From the NCBI GenBank assembly GCA_022708105.1, contig JAKIZI010000002.1, positions 20,022 through 84,021 on the forward strand: DNA of 64,000 nt, in the 5' to 3' direction. The notes under the pieces were generated by a model, which saw nothing but the letters and a program-made list of their open reading frames with translations, made no database searches and was not told the DNA's origin. The translations under genes and the position numbers were made by a program. This DNA is from Bacteroidota bacterium (GTDB lineage Bacteria > Bacteroidota > Bacteroidia > Bacteroidales > WCHB1-69). Numbering within the stretch: position 1 is the first letter of the stretch; every line of letters begins with the position of its first letter. This document shows positions 45,612 through 54,350 of the stretch, piece after piece.

Positions 45612-47477
45612 TTAATTCTTGATAAATTTTTTCATTACCACGCCGTTTTCGGTAGTGATGCGCAGCAGATAGAGCCCATTGGCAAGATCTCCTACAGAAA
45701 GAATCGCGTCATGGAGTGGCGTCGTATTGATCTGTTGTCCGTTGATATTGAAAATGTCTATTTGTTGAATAGTCGCATTCGTTTGAATATAGAGTTGATT
45801 GTCCGTAGGATTTGGGAAAATATTTACCGTAGCAGACAAAGCAGCCGTATTATCTTCAATGCCGGTTTCGTCGTCCAAGTATTCGCCGGAAATCAGGGCG
45901 TTTAAAGTTACAGCTTTGGCATTCAGGATACCACGCTGATTTACATTGCTGTTGTATTCACTTACGAAAGCAATAAAGCTGAGATTGTCCAAGTTAAAGG
46001 TTTCCGGAACGGTATAGGTGAATGTTTTGGAATAGGTAGTTCCCTCTGCACCCGAAGTAATCACGTTTGATTCGCCCCAAACATTGGAAATGGCGGCACG
46101 CATAACATGATTATGAATATAGTTAACCCCACTGCTGGCGCCTGCTTGTCCCGGAGTAGTTGTTAGATTCTCTTCTCTGGCGTACAACGACAAGCGGAGA
46201 TTTTCTGCAGATACCGAATTAACAAAAGTTCCTGAAACGATCAGCGTTAACACACGTGTATTGCTGTTGAAAGAGGGGTTTTTAAAGTTTACACTTACAA
46301 AAGCCGGATAGCTGCGTATTTGATCAATTAAGCCGGGGTTTCCGCTGTAGGGGGAGAATACGGGACCCGGGTCTCCGTCGGGAGCCAACCAAAGTCTGTC
46401 TAACATAATGCCCGGAGCATAAGTGCTGCCTCCATCATTATAAAAAGTGGTCAAAGAAGAAGAAGCGGCAATAGTCAGCCCGTCGGTGTAATAACCGGCG
46501 TGATGAGACAACCAAATGACATCCGGTCTTGAAGAGAGCCAAGTATTAAGTTGAGAGGTTGCACTTGGGCAGGCAGTACAGTTCGCTGTCGTGAAATGTT
46601 CCATCAATACCCGATGTTCCACACTATTGCTGTATACGATAATCTCTTTTTGTGCCACATTATTATCTGTACCATCCAAAACTCCATTCGGACGTCTGAT
46701 ATTCACGTATAGAGTCATTGTATCCGGAACTGTAGCAGGAATGGTTATATTGTGGGTGAATTGATGTGTACTCCCTTGTGCCACATTAATTCCGGTAACC
46801 GTATAGACCGGAGATTCTGTTCCGTTGTTAACATTGTAACTCACTTCGTAGGAAGTAAGTGGAGATACCCCGTAATTATAAACAGTTCCTGTTACGCTGA
46901 TATTGTTTCCTACTCTGATATATGAGGGGGTAGTAATTTCCGATAACGCCATTTCATTAGCGCCCACAATCATCACATCATCCAAAACCAATGCGTATTG
47001 GTCGGTAGTTTCGTTGTGAATAAATGCCAAATAGATAGTTTGCCCGGCATAAGCATCTAAGTCAACACTACGGTTGAGAAAAGTGCCGCCCTGAGAAATA
47101 GTCTCCTCGTACAGAATAGTTGCAAAACTGGCTACATCTGTGTTGGTGGTCGAAATACGTACTTCATAATGCTCTGCCGGCCAATCCGAATCATAAGCAG
47201 CAATCGCATAATTAAGTGCAAGTTCTCCTGAAGCTTGACTCAAGTCAATCGCTTTGGTAATAAGCCAATTGTTCGGCGTCAATGGATCATTGTACCACGA
47301 GTATGATACCGCGAATTCATTATCAAAATCCCAATCATATCCGTCAAGATCTCGGTCATAATTCAGCCATCCTGTAGGTAATGCATTGGAACTGAAATCT
47401 TCGTAAAAATAAATTTGACCTTTGACCGGAATCAATAATGTATAGAGCAAAAATGCCAATAGAATAATTTTTTTCAT
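45612..47477 (-). CDS. Choice-of-anchor J / Omp28-like secreted protein with T9SS type A sorting domain
   Basis: A 621-residue exported protein: signal peptide (residues 1-20, LLAFLLYTLLIPVKGQ), a cleaved-adhesin/choice-of-anchor J domain (FYEDFSSNALPTGWLNYDRD; NNWLITKAIDL; ALVLDDVMI), a linker beta-domain, then an Omp28-like region with VLMEHFTTANCTACPSATSQ, where the Cys-Thr-Ala-Cys sequence resembles a thioredoxin-type CxxC. It ends with a type A tail (VNIFPNPTDNQLYIQTNATI; LANGLYLLRITTENGVVMKK). Surface or extracellular; the CxxC suggests a fold relation to thioredoxins, not proven activity. The promoter box at 47520-47527 likely drives this gene and possibly the downstream nucleotidyltransferase and truA. 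Confidence 0.82.
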   Translation of the reverse strand: MKKIILLAFLLYTLLIPVKGQIYFYEDFSSNALPTGWLNYDRDLDGYDWDFDNEFAVSYSWYNDPLTPNNWLITKAIDLSQASGELALNYAIAAYDSDWPAEHYEVRISTTNTDVASFATILYEETISQGGTFLNRSVDLDAYAGQTIYLAFIHNETTDQYALVLDDVMIVGANEMALSEITTPSYIRVGNNISVTGTVYNYGVSPLTSYEVSYNVNNGTESPVYTVTGINVAQGSTHQFTHNITIPATVPDTMTLYVNIRRPNGVLDGTDNNVAQKEIIVYSNSVEHRVLMEHFTTANCTACPSATSQLNTWLSSRPDVIWLSHHAGYYTDGLTIAASSSLTTFYNDGGSTYAPGIMLDRLWLAPDGDPGPVFSPYSGNPGLIDQIRSYPAFVSVNFKNPSFNSNTRVLTLIVSGTFVNSVSAENLRLSLYAREENLTTTPGQAGASSGVNYIHNHVMRAAISNVWGESNVITSGAEGTTYSKTFTYTVPETFNLDNLSFIAFVSEYNSNVNQRGILNAKAVTLNALISGEYLDDETGIEDNTAALSATVNIFPNPTDNQLYIQTNATIQQIDIFNINGQQINTTPLHDAILSVGDLANGLYLLRITTENGVVMKKFIKN

Positions 47478-47519
47478 ATAGTCTTTGTTTAAAATTTGAT
47501 TTTTATTTTAAAATAGATG

Positions 47520-47527
47520 CAAAGATA
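47520..47527 (-). promoter_or_regulatory. -7 box of the choice-of-anchor J protein gene
   Basis: The minus strand reads TATCTTTG, an exact TAnnTTTG, 43 nt before the ATG at 47477. Confidence 0.6.
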
Positions 47528-47621
47528 AAAAATGATTTAATATATCTATTAATTTTTAGAAATTTAATTTTGAAAAAATTCCCTTTTTAAACTCATTTTG
47601 AAGATGTTTATATTTATAATC

Positions 47622-47780
47622 TGGGCGTGTCGGCTTCGCCGCCGGCGTCCGGTTCCAAGTCCGCAGCCGGTAGTCGTGTGCCCGCAAAACCACAAAAAGA
47701 GCTTCCTCCGGTCGCTTTTTTGTGGCAGCGTTCACATCGCCTCCCGTCCTTGCGGGCTTTCCACCTCAACGCCTCACGCT
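47622..47780 (+). repeat. GC-rich interspersed repeat, left copy
   Basis: A GC-rich stretch in an AT-rich intergenic region beginning GGGCGTGTCGGC, with GGCGTCCGGTTCCAAGTCC, GCTTCCTCCGGTCGC, CCCGTCCTTGCGGGCTTTCC and ending CAACGCCTCACGCT. The same sequence occurs inverted at 59324-59484. It is followed by CCTTAGCGCCTTTGCGGTAA, a motif also seen beside the right copy. Open frames through it are not credible genes. Confidence 0.88.
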
Positions 47781-48207
47781 CGGGAACGGCAAAAACCTTG
47801 CGCCTTAGCGCCTTTGCGGTAAATCATTCACGCCTTTTCATAGATGTTCATACCACCACAAAAAAATTCTACCATTAAAAATAAAAAAATAAAACTATTT
47901 GGATTTATTAAAATAAAAGTTATTTTTGTAATTCTATTTTATAAAATAAAAAATACAACTAAAAACCTCAGTTAATCTCCTGCTTAAGGAAGTAAACTGT
48001 AATAAAGAGGTTGTGGATGATAGTTATAAGTAAGTTGTATGCAAGACTAAAAGACAGAATTACATAGAAATAATCTGATTATAAAATTGAAAATACGGAA
48101 TGATTATATTGGTTTATTGATTGAAGGTTGGTGCAAGAATAAATTAGTTTTTGTTTACCTATTTCTGTCCGTGGAAAGAAGTAGGGCAACAAACATAAAT
48201 TATACAC

Positions 48208-48251
48208 ATTTGCAAATTGTACAGGCTTATTTGCAAACAGAAATTTGCAAA
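48208..48251 (+). promoter_or_regulatory. Three TTTGCAAA palindromes upstream of drmE
   Basis: Palindromes at 48208-48217 (ATTTGCAAAT), 48230-48237 and 48244-48251 (TTTGCAAA), with centres 21 and 14 bp apart, lie 35-78 nt before the drmE ATG. They look like binding sites for a dimeric regulator. No regulator gene is adjacent. 47781-48207 holds no gene I can support. Confidence 0.4.
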
Positions 48252-48285
48252 AGAGTGCGTTTTTTATTTCCCCAAGTTTGTGCAT

Positions 48286-50670
48286 ATGAATAATCTCGCT
48301 ACATATTATAACCAACTTTTACAGCAGATAGAGACTTATCTGAAGAAAGAATATAATAGCTTAGTAACTATAAATTTTGAACAATTTGATAAGGTTAATT
48401 TTTATCTGATTGACAAATCGTTAAATAAGAATCAGAATTTACATATTAAAACTATTCAAAAGACTGAAAAATCTAGTTTTTATGTTCCTATCATTATTTC
48501 AGCTGCTATTTCATTATTTTTTAAAAACTATTGTGAATCAGACATTGTATATAAAGTCGGAGATGTGCTTCAGAAAGATGCAAGGAGATATAAAATAACA
48601 GACTATAGAAATGAAAAATATATATTAGAATGTTTATATAAAGGTACTGTGACCACCATTGAATGTTCTGAACAACAAATCTGTAATTATGATATTGTAA
48701 GAGGACATGTTTCTAATAGGCGTGTAAAGGTTCGATTGGATAATTATAAAAAACTATTTAAAGATATATTTAGAACTGAGAATTTTCCCACAAATTTTAA
48801 ATATAAAACTGCTATAATTCTTGATTGGAACGATTTTGAAACAGAATTAAAAGAACACAAAACTGCTGATTTAGATTTATTTAAATCAATTCCAATGCAA
48901 CGTATTAACAAAAATGGCGGTGAATATGACTGCACGTTGCCAATAGACCCAATGATTTATATTGTTCCCAATTACTATGTCTTTCAGGATTTTGTAAAAG
49001 ACAAGTATGAAGTTGATTCTTTAATTTTAATTGGAAGAAACAAATACAATTCAGATTATTTAGAAGCCCTTGTAAATGATATTTATAAAGAAGAAATAAA
49101 AACAACTATAATAGTTGGAAATGAAGAGTTTAAAGACAATACTGGAACCTTTATTAAATGGAACTGGACTCAACCTGAAATTTCGTTTTTAAAGGAAGAA
49201 TCAATTGCAAAATTTAAATCAGAGAAAATTGAAGATGAAGCTTTTATCAATGCAATCGAAGATTATTATAAATATATCAAGGGCTTTGAGCAAAAATATT
49301 TTACAAAACTTTCTGATTTAATTAGGTTTAAGAAACTCCTTTTTAATCTGGTTTTGCCAAATGAAAATAGTCGATTGATAAACTATCAAGACTGGGTAAA
49401 AGACTTAATGCGCAAAGAAACAGAAAATGCAATTAAGGATGTTTTAATTGGACAAAATGAAAATAACTTTAAGCAACTTGGTGAAACTGAGAAGTTAATT
49501 GATAAAGTATTTTCATCATTTGCAAATACAAAACTTAATTTCATCAGGAAACAGCAACATTTCGAGATATTAATAGTGCCTAAACGATATTTGGATATTT
49601 GGCGAAAAGACTTGCAACATCATTTTTTGAAAATAATGTCTTTACGCGATTTTATAACGGTGCAACCCCATCCCTATTTTCAAAAAGAAAAGAAAGTCCT
49701 TTTACTTAGTATATTCGGATATGAGTATTCGCCAAATGATTTGATAGAACAATTGTCAAGTTTTCCTCACTCATATAGCTTTATTAGCTATAAAGAAGAA
49801 ATCACTGTATTACAGGAAATAAGAAATCGCTGGTCAAATATTTACAGTAAAGAGTATAGTTCAACAAATCGAAAAAAGCTCACGGGTTTAGATTTTAATT
49901 ATGAAGAAAGACCTGAAAACATTTCCGATTTAATTGAAAACATAGCGGAACGAGCTGAAAGAGAAAGAAAGCAATATGATTATGAAAGCCAAGAAAATGT
50001 TAATTACGCACTAACTTTTGAGGAAAATAGTGATGAACTAATATTTGATGGAAGTAAATCGGTGCTCCTACATTTGGAAAACAGAAAGGAAAAAATCTTT
50101 AATCTCATGGTTGGCGATAAAGTTCGTATTTACACAAACTATACTAAAGAACGACTTTATGAAATTGCATTAGCTGAAGATTCAGCCAGTAGATTTAGTG
50201 AAATTGACAGATTGGCAAATCTATGGAAGGATTGTTTAAAACAATATTTTCAAAACAAGCAACTTATAAATCCAAATTACAACGAATCAGATTTGTTATC
50301 AGAACTTAATAAATGTGGTTTAAAAATTAAGTCAACTCTAACGATAAACAATTGGCTTTTTAAAGAACGAGATAAATTTCCAAATTCTGAAAACAGTTTA
50401 TTATCAATTAAACAGCTTATAAATTGTTCTATTTTGAACAGTAATTTTAAGCAGGTTATAGAGGCTCGCAGACTTTACAGAGGAATTATGTTATCACTTG
50501 GCCGAAACTTAAGTGATGAAGTGATGGATTATGTCCTTTCAAATAAGAAAATAAAAGGTAAGATACTCCAAACGTTTACAGATTCAGAAGTCCATACATT
50601 TGTTGATAAATCGTTGCCTCTGCTGACCATTAAAACTAAAATCAAAACCGAGGAAGAAGAAACTGAATAA
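48286..50670 (+). CDS. drmE: DrmE-like protein of a class 2 DISARM-type operon
   Basis: A 794-residue protein from the ATG at 48286 (MNNLATYYNQLLQQIETYL). A longer frame opens at a TTG (48217), but its N-terminus lies over the palindromes and is not preferred. I see no catalytic motif. Features are a middle region YIVPNYYVFQDFVKDKYEVD, a coiled region at about residues 570-600 (ENIAERAERERKQYDYESQE), then ...VGDKVRIYTNYTKERLYEIA and a helical end (LLSIKQLINCSIL). Position and size (about 800 residues, first gene before drmA and drmB) match DrmE of class 2 DISARM, whose function is unknown. The call rests mainly on gene order. One base separates it from drmA. Confidence 0.65.
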   Translation: MNNLATYYNQLLQQIETYLKKEYNSLVTINFEQFDKVNFYLIDKSLNKNQNLHIKTIQKTEKSSFYVPIIISAAISLFFKNYCESDIVYKVGDVLQKDARRYKITDYRNEKYILECLYKGTVTTIECSEQQICNYDIVRGHVSNRRVKVRLDNYKKLFKDIFRTENFPTNFKYKTAIILDWNDFETELKEHKTADLDLFKSIPMQRINKNGGEYDCTLPIDPMIYIVPNYYVFQDFVKDKYEVDSLILIGRNKYNSDYLEALVNDIYKEEIKTTIIVGNEEFKDNTGTFIKWNWTQPEISFLKEESIAKFKSEKIEDEAFINAIEDYYKYIKGFEQKYFTKLSDLIRFKKLLFNLVLPNENSRLINYQDWVKDLMRKETENAIKDVLIGQNENNFKQLGETEKLIDKVFSSFANTKLNFIRKQQHFEILIVPKRYLDIWRKDLQHHFLKIMSLRDFITVQPHPYFQKEKKVLLLSIFGYEYSPNDLIEQLSSFPHSYSFISYKEEITVLQEIRNRWSNIYSKEYSSTNRKKLTGLDFNYEERPENISDLIENIAERAERERKQYDYESQENVNYALTFEENSDELIFDGSKSVLLHLENRKEKIFNLMVGDKVRIYTNYTKERLYEIALAEDSASRFSEIDRLANLWKDCLKQYFQNKQLINPNYNESDLLSELNKCGLKIKSTLTINNWLFKERDKFPNSENSLLSIKQLINCSILNSNFKQVIEARRLYRGIMLSLGRNLSDEVMDYVLSNKKIKGKILQTFTDSEVHTFVDKSLPLLTIKTKIKTEEEETE

Positions 50671-50671
50671 T

Positions 50672-53600
50672 ATGGATGAACAAATAAGACAGGTTTTTCA
50701 AAACCGAATTCAAAAAGGCTTGCATGGCCCTGGTTCTGATACTTGGGGATTACCTGATAGTGTGGAAATTTTATCAGATTATCCTCTGATTCGTTATTTT
50801 ACGGGCATAGTCTTTCCCGATAAATCAATCTGCAAAAACGAAGATGAAGCCGATTCTGCAAATATGCGTAATGTTTCAGAAGATAATGAAGATGATGAAA
50901 ACTTGATTATTGAAAAAGATGATAATAAGGAAACCACATCAAAAGGAAAAGAAATTGACGAAGATAAATTAAATCATAACAGCTTTTTCCCAACAAACAT
51001 TGGCATTTCAATTTGTATACCCAAGAACATTAATGAACTACAATGTACTTTTTCATTCGGAGTATATCATCAGGTAACTTCGCCCAAAGAATTAAAAATC
51101 AAAATAAATAGAGCTGGATATGATTCTTTTTTTGAAGAACATATACCTTATCAATTACCATTCAAAGATGTACTTAAATATGATGGGGAATACATGTATC
51201 TGGAACGTGCATTAAAGGGATACAAAGGAGGAAAGAATAAACGAAGTGAGGAATACGTTGCTTTTGATGAGTTTAGAAAATCTGCAAATTTAAAAGATAG
51301 TTCTGCAAAATATTATATTACATTTCTTGAAAAGTTAATCGGTAGGGCATGGCAACGCACTGAAATAATAAAAGAAATTTCTATTCCTATTATTTCAACA
51401 AAACAACCTGTTCCAATTGAATTTGAATCAGTAAGCAAACATCCCAATGCAGCATATAATGTTAAAGTTATCGAAAAGGATTCTTTTAAATATGTAAAAG
51501 TTCAACTTGTAAATGCTTCGGAAAAACAAGCTGCAAACAGGTTTAGCAATAAAAATGAAGTACTAAATGCAAAGTGCTTATTTCAGGCAAAAATAAAAGT
51601 TCATTCAGAGAATTTATCAGCTTTTAACGAAGGGCAACTGAGTACATTTGACATGAACAGCGAGTATGCCGATTTAGAAGCTATTGAATTGGATTTCTTG
51701 TATCGTAATGTTAAAAAGTATGCAGTTGGACACAATTGTTCAGCCGTTTGGGATGAAACTAATCCAATAATTGCGGAGACTACATTCTTACCTGAACAAA
51801 ACATTAAAGACACCATAAATAGTTTTGAATCAGACAATCCTAAATTGAACCAAGCTTTAGACATTAGAAATTTGTCTGTTTGGGGTTTAAATAAAGAAAC
51901 TGTAATTGAAAATCTCAACTACTTTGTTAAAGATTACAATACTTGGGTTAATAAGCAAATTGAAAGTAATTCAACAAGCGATAGTAAAGACAAAGAAATA
52001 GGTAAGAGAATTGTTGATCGGCAAAAAGCAAATCTTGAACGTCTTTACAAAAACATTGAACTATTAAAGGATGATGATATTTTTAATGTTTTTCAATTGG
52101 CAAACACTGCAATGCTCATTCAGTTAATAGTTTCAAACGATAAAGATTTTGGTAGAGAAGAAAAAGAATTATCTGATGCCAAAACTGAAAATCTTGATAG
52201 CCTTGTTTTTTTTGAGAATTACAATGCAGAACAACGAAAATTAGAAGGAAAAATTAAATTTATTCCAGCTTATAGACCGTTTCAATTAGCTTTTCTATTA
52301 TTAAGTATTGAAGGAATAATTAACCCAGATTCCGGCGAAAGAAACGATATAGTTGACCTTATTTGGTTTCCAACTGGTGGTGGAAAAACAGAAGCATATC
52401 TTGCGGTCGCTGCATTTACAATGATAAATCGGAGGATTTCCAATTTGGAAAACTATGACGGCACTTCTGTAATTATGCGTTATACACTGCGTTTGCTAAC
52501 AGCTCAGCAATTCGAAAGAGCCTCTCGATTGATTTCAGCTTTAGAATTCATGCGTAAACACAAGGTATCTCCATATTTAGGTGAAAAGTCATTTTCAATT
52601 GGATTATGGGTTGGTCAGGCTTCAACTCCTAATGACCTAAAAGATGTTGCGGTTAAAATAAAAATTATTGATGATGAATGTAAGAAAAGATACAGAGGCA
52701 ACGAATTAAATGGCAGACCTGATGAAAAAAATGTATTTCAAATTAGCAGTTGCCCATGGTGTGGTACAAAACTAATTACCAAAAGCAAAACCCCAAGCGG
52801 TAAAGAAATTTGGATACATGGTTTTAAGCACAGACCAAACCAAGAATTCAAACTCTTTTGCGTTAATAAGAATTGTAGTTTCCATTCTGAAATACCTGTT
52901 CAGGTCGTTGATGAATTGCTCTATCAAGAACCTCCAACTTTGTTATTCGGCACTGTTGACAAATTTGCAATGTTGGCTTGGAGAGAAAATGCTCATCGTT
53001 TTTTCAACAGCCTTGATGATAAAGGATTGCCACCAGATTTAATAATTCAGGATGAGCTTCACTTACTGAGTGGCCCGTTAGGTTCTATTACAGGTTTGTA
53101 TGAAAGTATGATTGAACTTCTTTCAACAAAAGGCAACCAAAAACCTAAAATAATTGCATCAACTGCAACTACCAGAAATACGGGTAAGCAAATTGAAAGC
53201 CTTTATGGTAATCGAACTGTAAATGTGTTCCCGCCAACTGGTTTAACATATAATGACAGTTATTTTGCAAGAGAAAGTACAAAAGTAAGCAAGCGCAGGT
53301 ATTTGGGAATAATGCCAACAGGAAAAACATCAGTTGACACCCAATTACACATTATAGCTCATTTACTTGTTGCAAGATTAATCGCATTAAGAGAATTTGA
53401 GCAAAAACAAAAAGTGAACATTAATAACTATTGGACGATAGTTTCATATTACAATAGCTTAAAGGATGTTGGCAGGACTTTTAATAAGATAGTTGATGAT
53501 ATTTCACCAAAAGTTTCAGCTTTACAGAATCTTTTATCAACATTGCTTTCACCTCTTAATGGTTCTCACATCCAGAACTACAATTTTAACTATCGAGGTC

Positions 53601-54349
53601 TATCAAGCAGGACAAAAGAGCTAACAAGTAGAATTGAAAGTGCCAAAATAAAAGCAACATTAAAGGAGCTTGAAAACGAGTTTTCGCAAGAGAAAATTGA
53701 ACAATATGAAAAAGGCGGAAATTATTTGCAAGATGTAGTTGATTTGGTATTAGCTACAAATATGATTTCTGTCGGTATTGACATCGGGCGTTTGAATATC
53801 ATGCTAATAAATGGTATTCCGAAAAATATTGCTGAATACATTCAGGCATCAAGTCGTGTTGGTAGGAGTACACAAGGTCTTGTGGTAACACATTTTGACC
53901 CCAATCGGGCAAGGGAAAAATCGTATTTTGAGCATTTTAAAGGATTTCACCAAGCTTTTTATAAATCCGTAGAACCTTTGAGTGTTACTCCGTTTACGGA
54001 AAATACGATTGAAAAAATGATTGCTTCAATTATTGTTACTTATGTGAGAAATAAGGTTCCAGGAATGGCTCAAAATATTAATGCAAAGTATTTTCAAAAG
54101 GAAATGACAGATGGTCTAAAAATATTTGTAAAACAAAGATTTAGTTCAATCGGTCATGAGTTGTATGTTTTTGAAAGAACAGTTGATGAGCTTTCTTGGG
54201 ATTGGATTGAACGAATTAAAAACAATTCGGAAATTAAGTATGAAGAATTATTACAACGTCCCTCTTCGGGTGGTAGTAATTGGGAAATAATGCAATCTAT
54301 GCGTGAAATTGATACAAGTACTTGGTTACAAATAAAAGAGACTTTTTAA
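50672..54349 (+). CDS. drmA: DrmA-like SF2 helicase of a DISARM-type operon
   Basis: A 1225-residue helicase-family protein. Motif I (Walker A) is FPTGGGKTEAYL with Lys at about residue 571. The DExH box is QDELHLLSGPLG at about residue 794, motif III is ASTATTRNT, and motifs V-VI are ATNMISVGIDIGRLNIML with QASSRVGRS. A zinc-finger-like set CPWCGTKL (about 693) with CVNKNCSFH (about 728) lies between motifs I and II. The long N-terminal part (residues 1-540), with acidic stretches near 60-100, is unlike typical helicases. This architecture matches DrmA, which with DrmB binds and translocates on DNA in DISARM. Flanked by drmE (1 nt) and drmB (1 nt). Confidence 0.85.
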   Translation: MDEQIRQVFQNRIQKGLHGPGSDTWGLPDSVEILSDYPLIRYFTGIVFPDKSICKNEDEADSANMRNVSEDNEDDENLIIEKDDNKETTSKGKEIDEDKLNHNSFFPTNIGISICIPKNINELQCTFSFGVYHQVTSPKELKIKINRAGYDSFFEEHIPYQLPFKDVLKYDGEYMYLERALKGYKGGKNKRSEEYVAFDEFRKSANLKDSSAKYYITFLEKLIGRAWQRTEIIKEISIPIISTKQPVPIEFESVSKHPNAAYNVKVIEKDSFKYVKVQLVNASEKQAANRFSNKNEVLNAKCLFQAKIKVHSENLSAFNEGQLSTFDMNSEYADLEAIELDFLYRNVKKYAVGHNCSAVWDETNPIIAETTFLPEQNIKDTINSFESDNPKLNQALDIRNLSVWGLNKETVIENLNYFVKDYNTWVNKQIESNSTSDSKDKEIGKRIVDRQKANLERLYKNIELLKDDDIFNVFQLANTAMLIQLIVSNDKDFGREEKELSDAKTENLDSLVFFENYNAEQRKLEGKIKFIPAYRPFQLAFLLLSIEGIINPDSGERNDIVDLIWFPTGGGKTEAYLAVAAFTMINRRISNLENYDGTSVIMRYTLRLLTAQQFERASRLISALEFMRKHKVSPYLGEKSFSIGLWVGQASTPNDLKDVAVKIKIIDDECKKRYRGNELNGRPDEKNVFQISSCPWCGTKLITKSKTPSGKEIWIHGFKHRPNQEFKLFCVNKNCSFHSEIPVQVVDELLYQEPPTLLFGTVDKFAMLAWRENAHRFFNSLDDKGLPPDLIIQDELHLLSGPLGSITGLYESMIELLSTKGNQKPKIIASTATTRNTGKQIESLYGNRTVNVFPPTGLTYNDSYFARESTKVSKRRYLGIMPTGKTSVDTQLHIIAHLLVARLIALREFEQKQKVNINNYWTIVSYYNSLKDVGRTFNKIVDDISPKVSALQNLLSTLLSPLNGSHIQNYNFNYRGLSSRTKELTSRIESAKIKATLKELENEFSQEKIEQYEKGGNYLQDVVDLVLATNMISVGIDIGRLNIMLINGIPKNIAEYIQASSRVGRSTQGLVVTHFDPNRAREKSYFEHFKGFHQAFYKSVEPLSVTPFTENTIEKMIASIIVTYVRNKVPGMAQNINAKYFQKEMTDGLKIFVKQRFSSIGHELYVFERTVDELSWDWIERIKNNSEIKYEELLQRPSSGGSNWEIMQSMREIDTSTWLQIKETF

Positions 54350-54350
54350 A

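Noticed and set aside
47598..47878. Two plus-strand open frames in the GC-rich repeat
   Set aside because: They lie over a repeat found inverted elsewhere; the other copy has different frames, and no protein family is recognisable.
48217..48285. Longer start for drmE at TTG 48217
   Set aside because: The ATG at 48286 is a better start, and the extension overlaps the TTTGCAAA palindromes and lacks similarity to anything.
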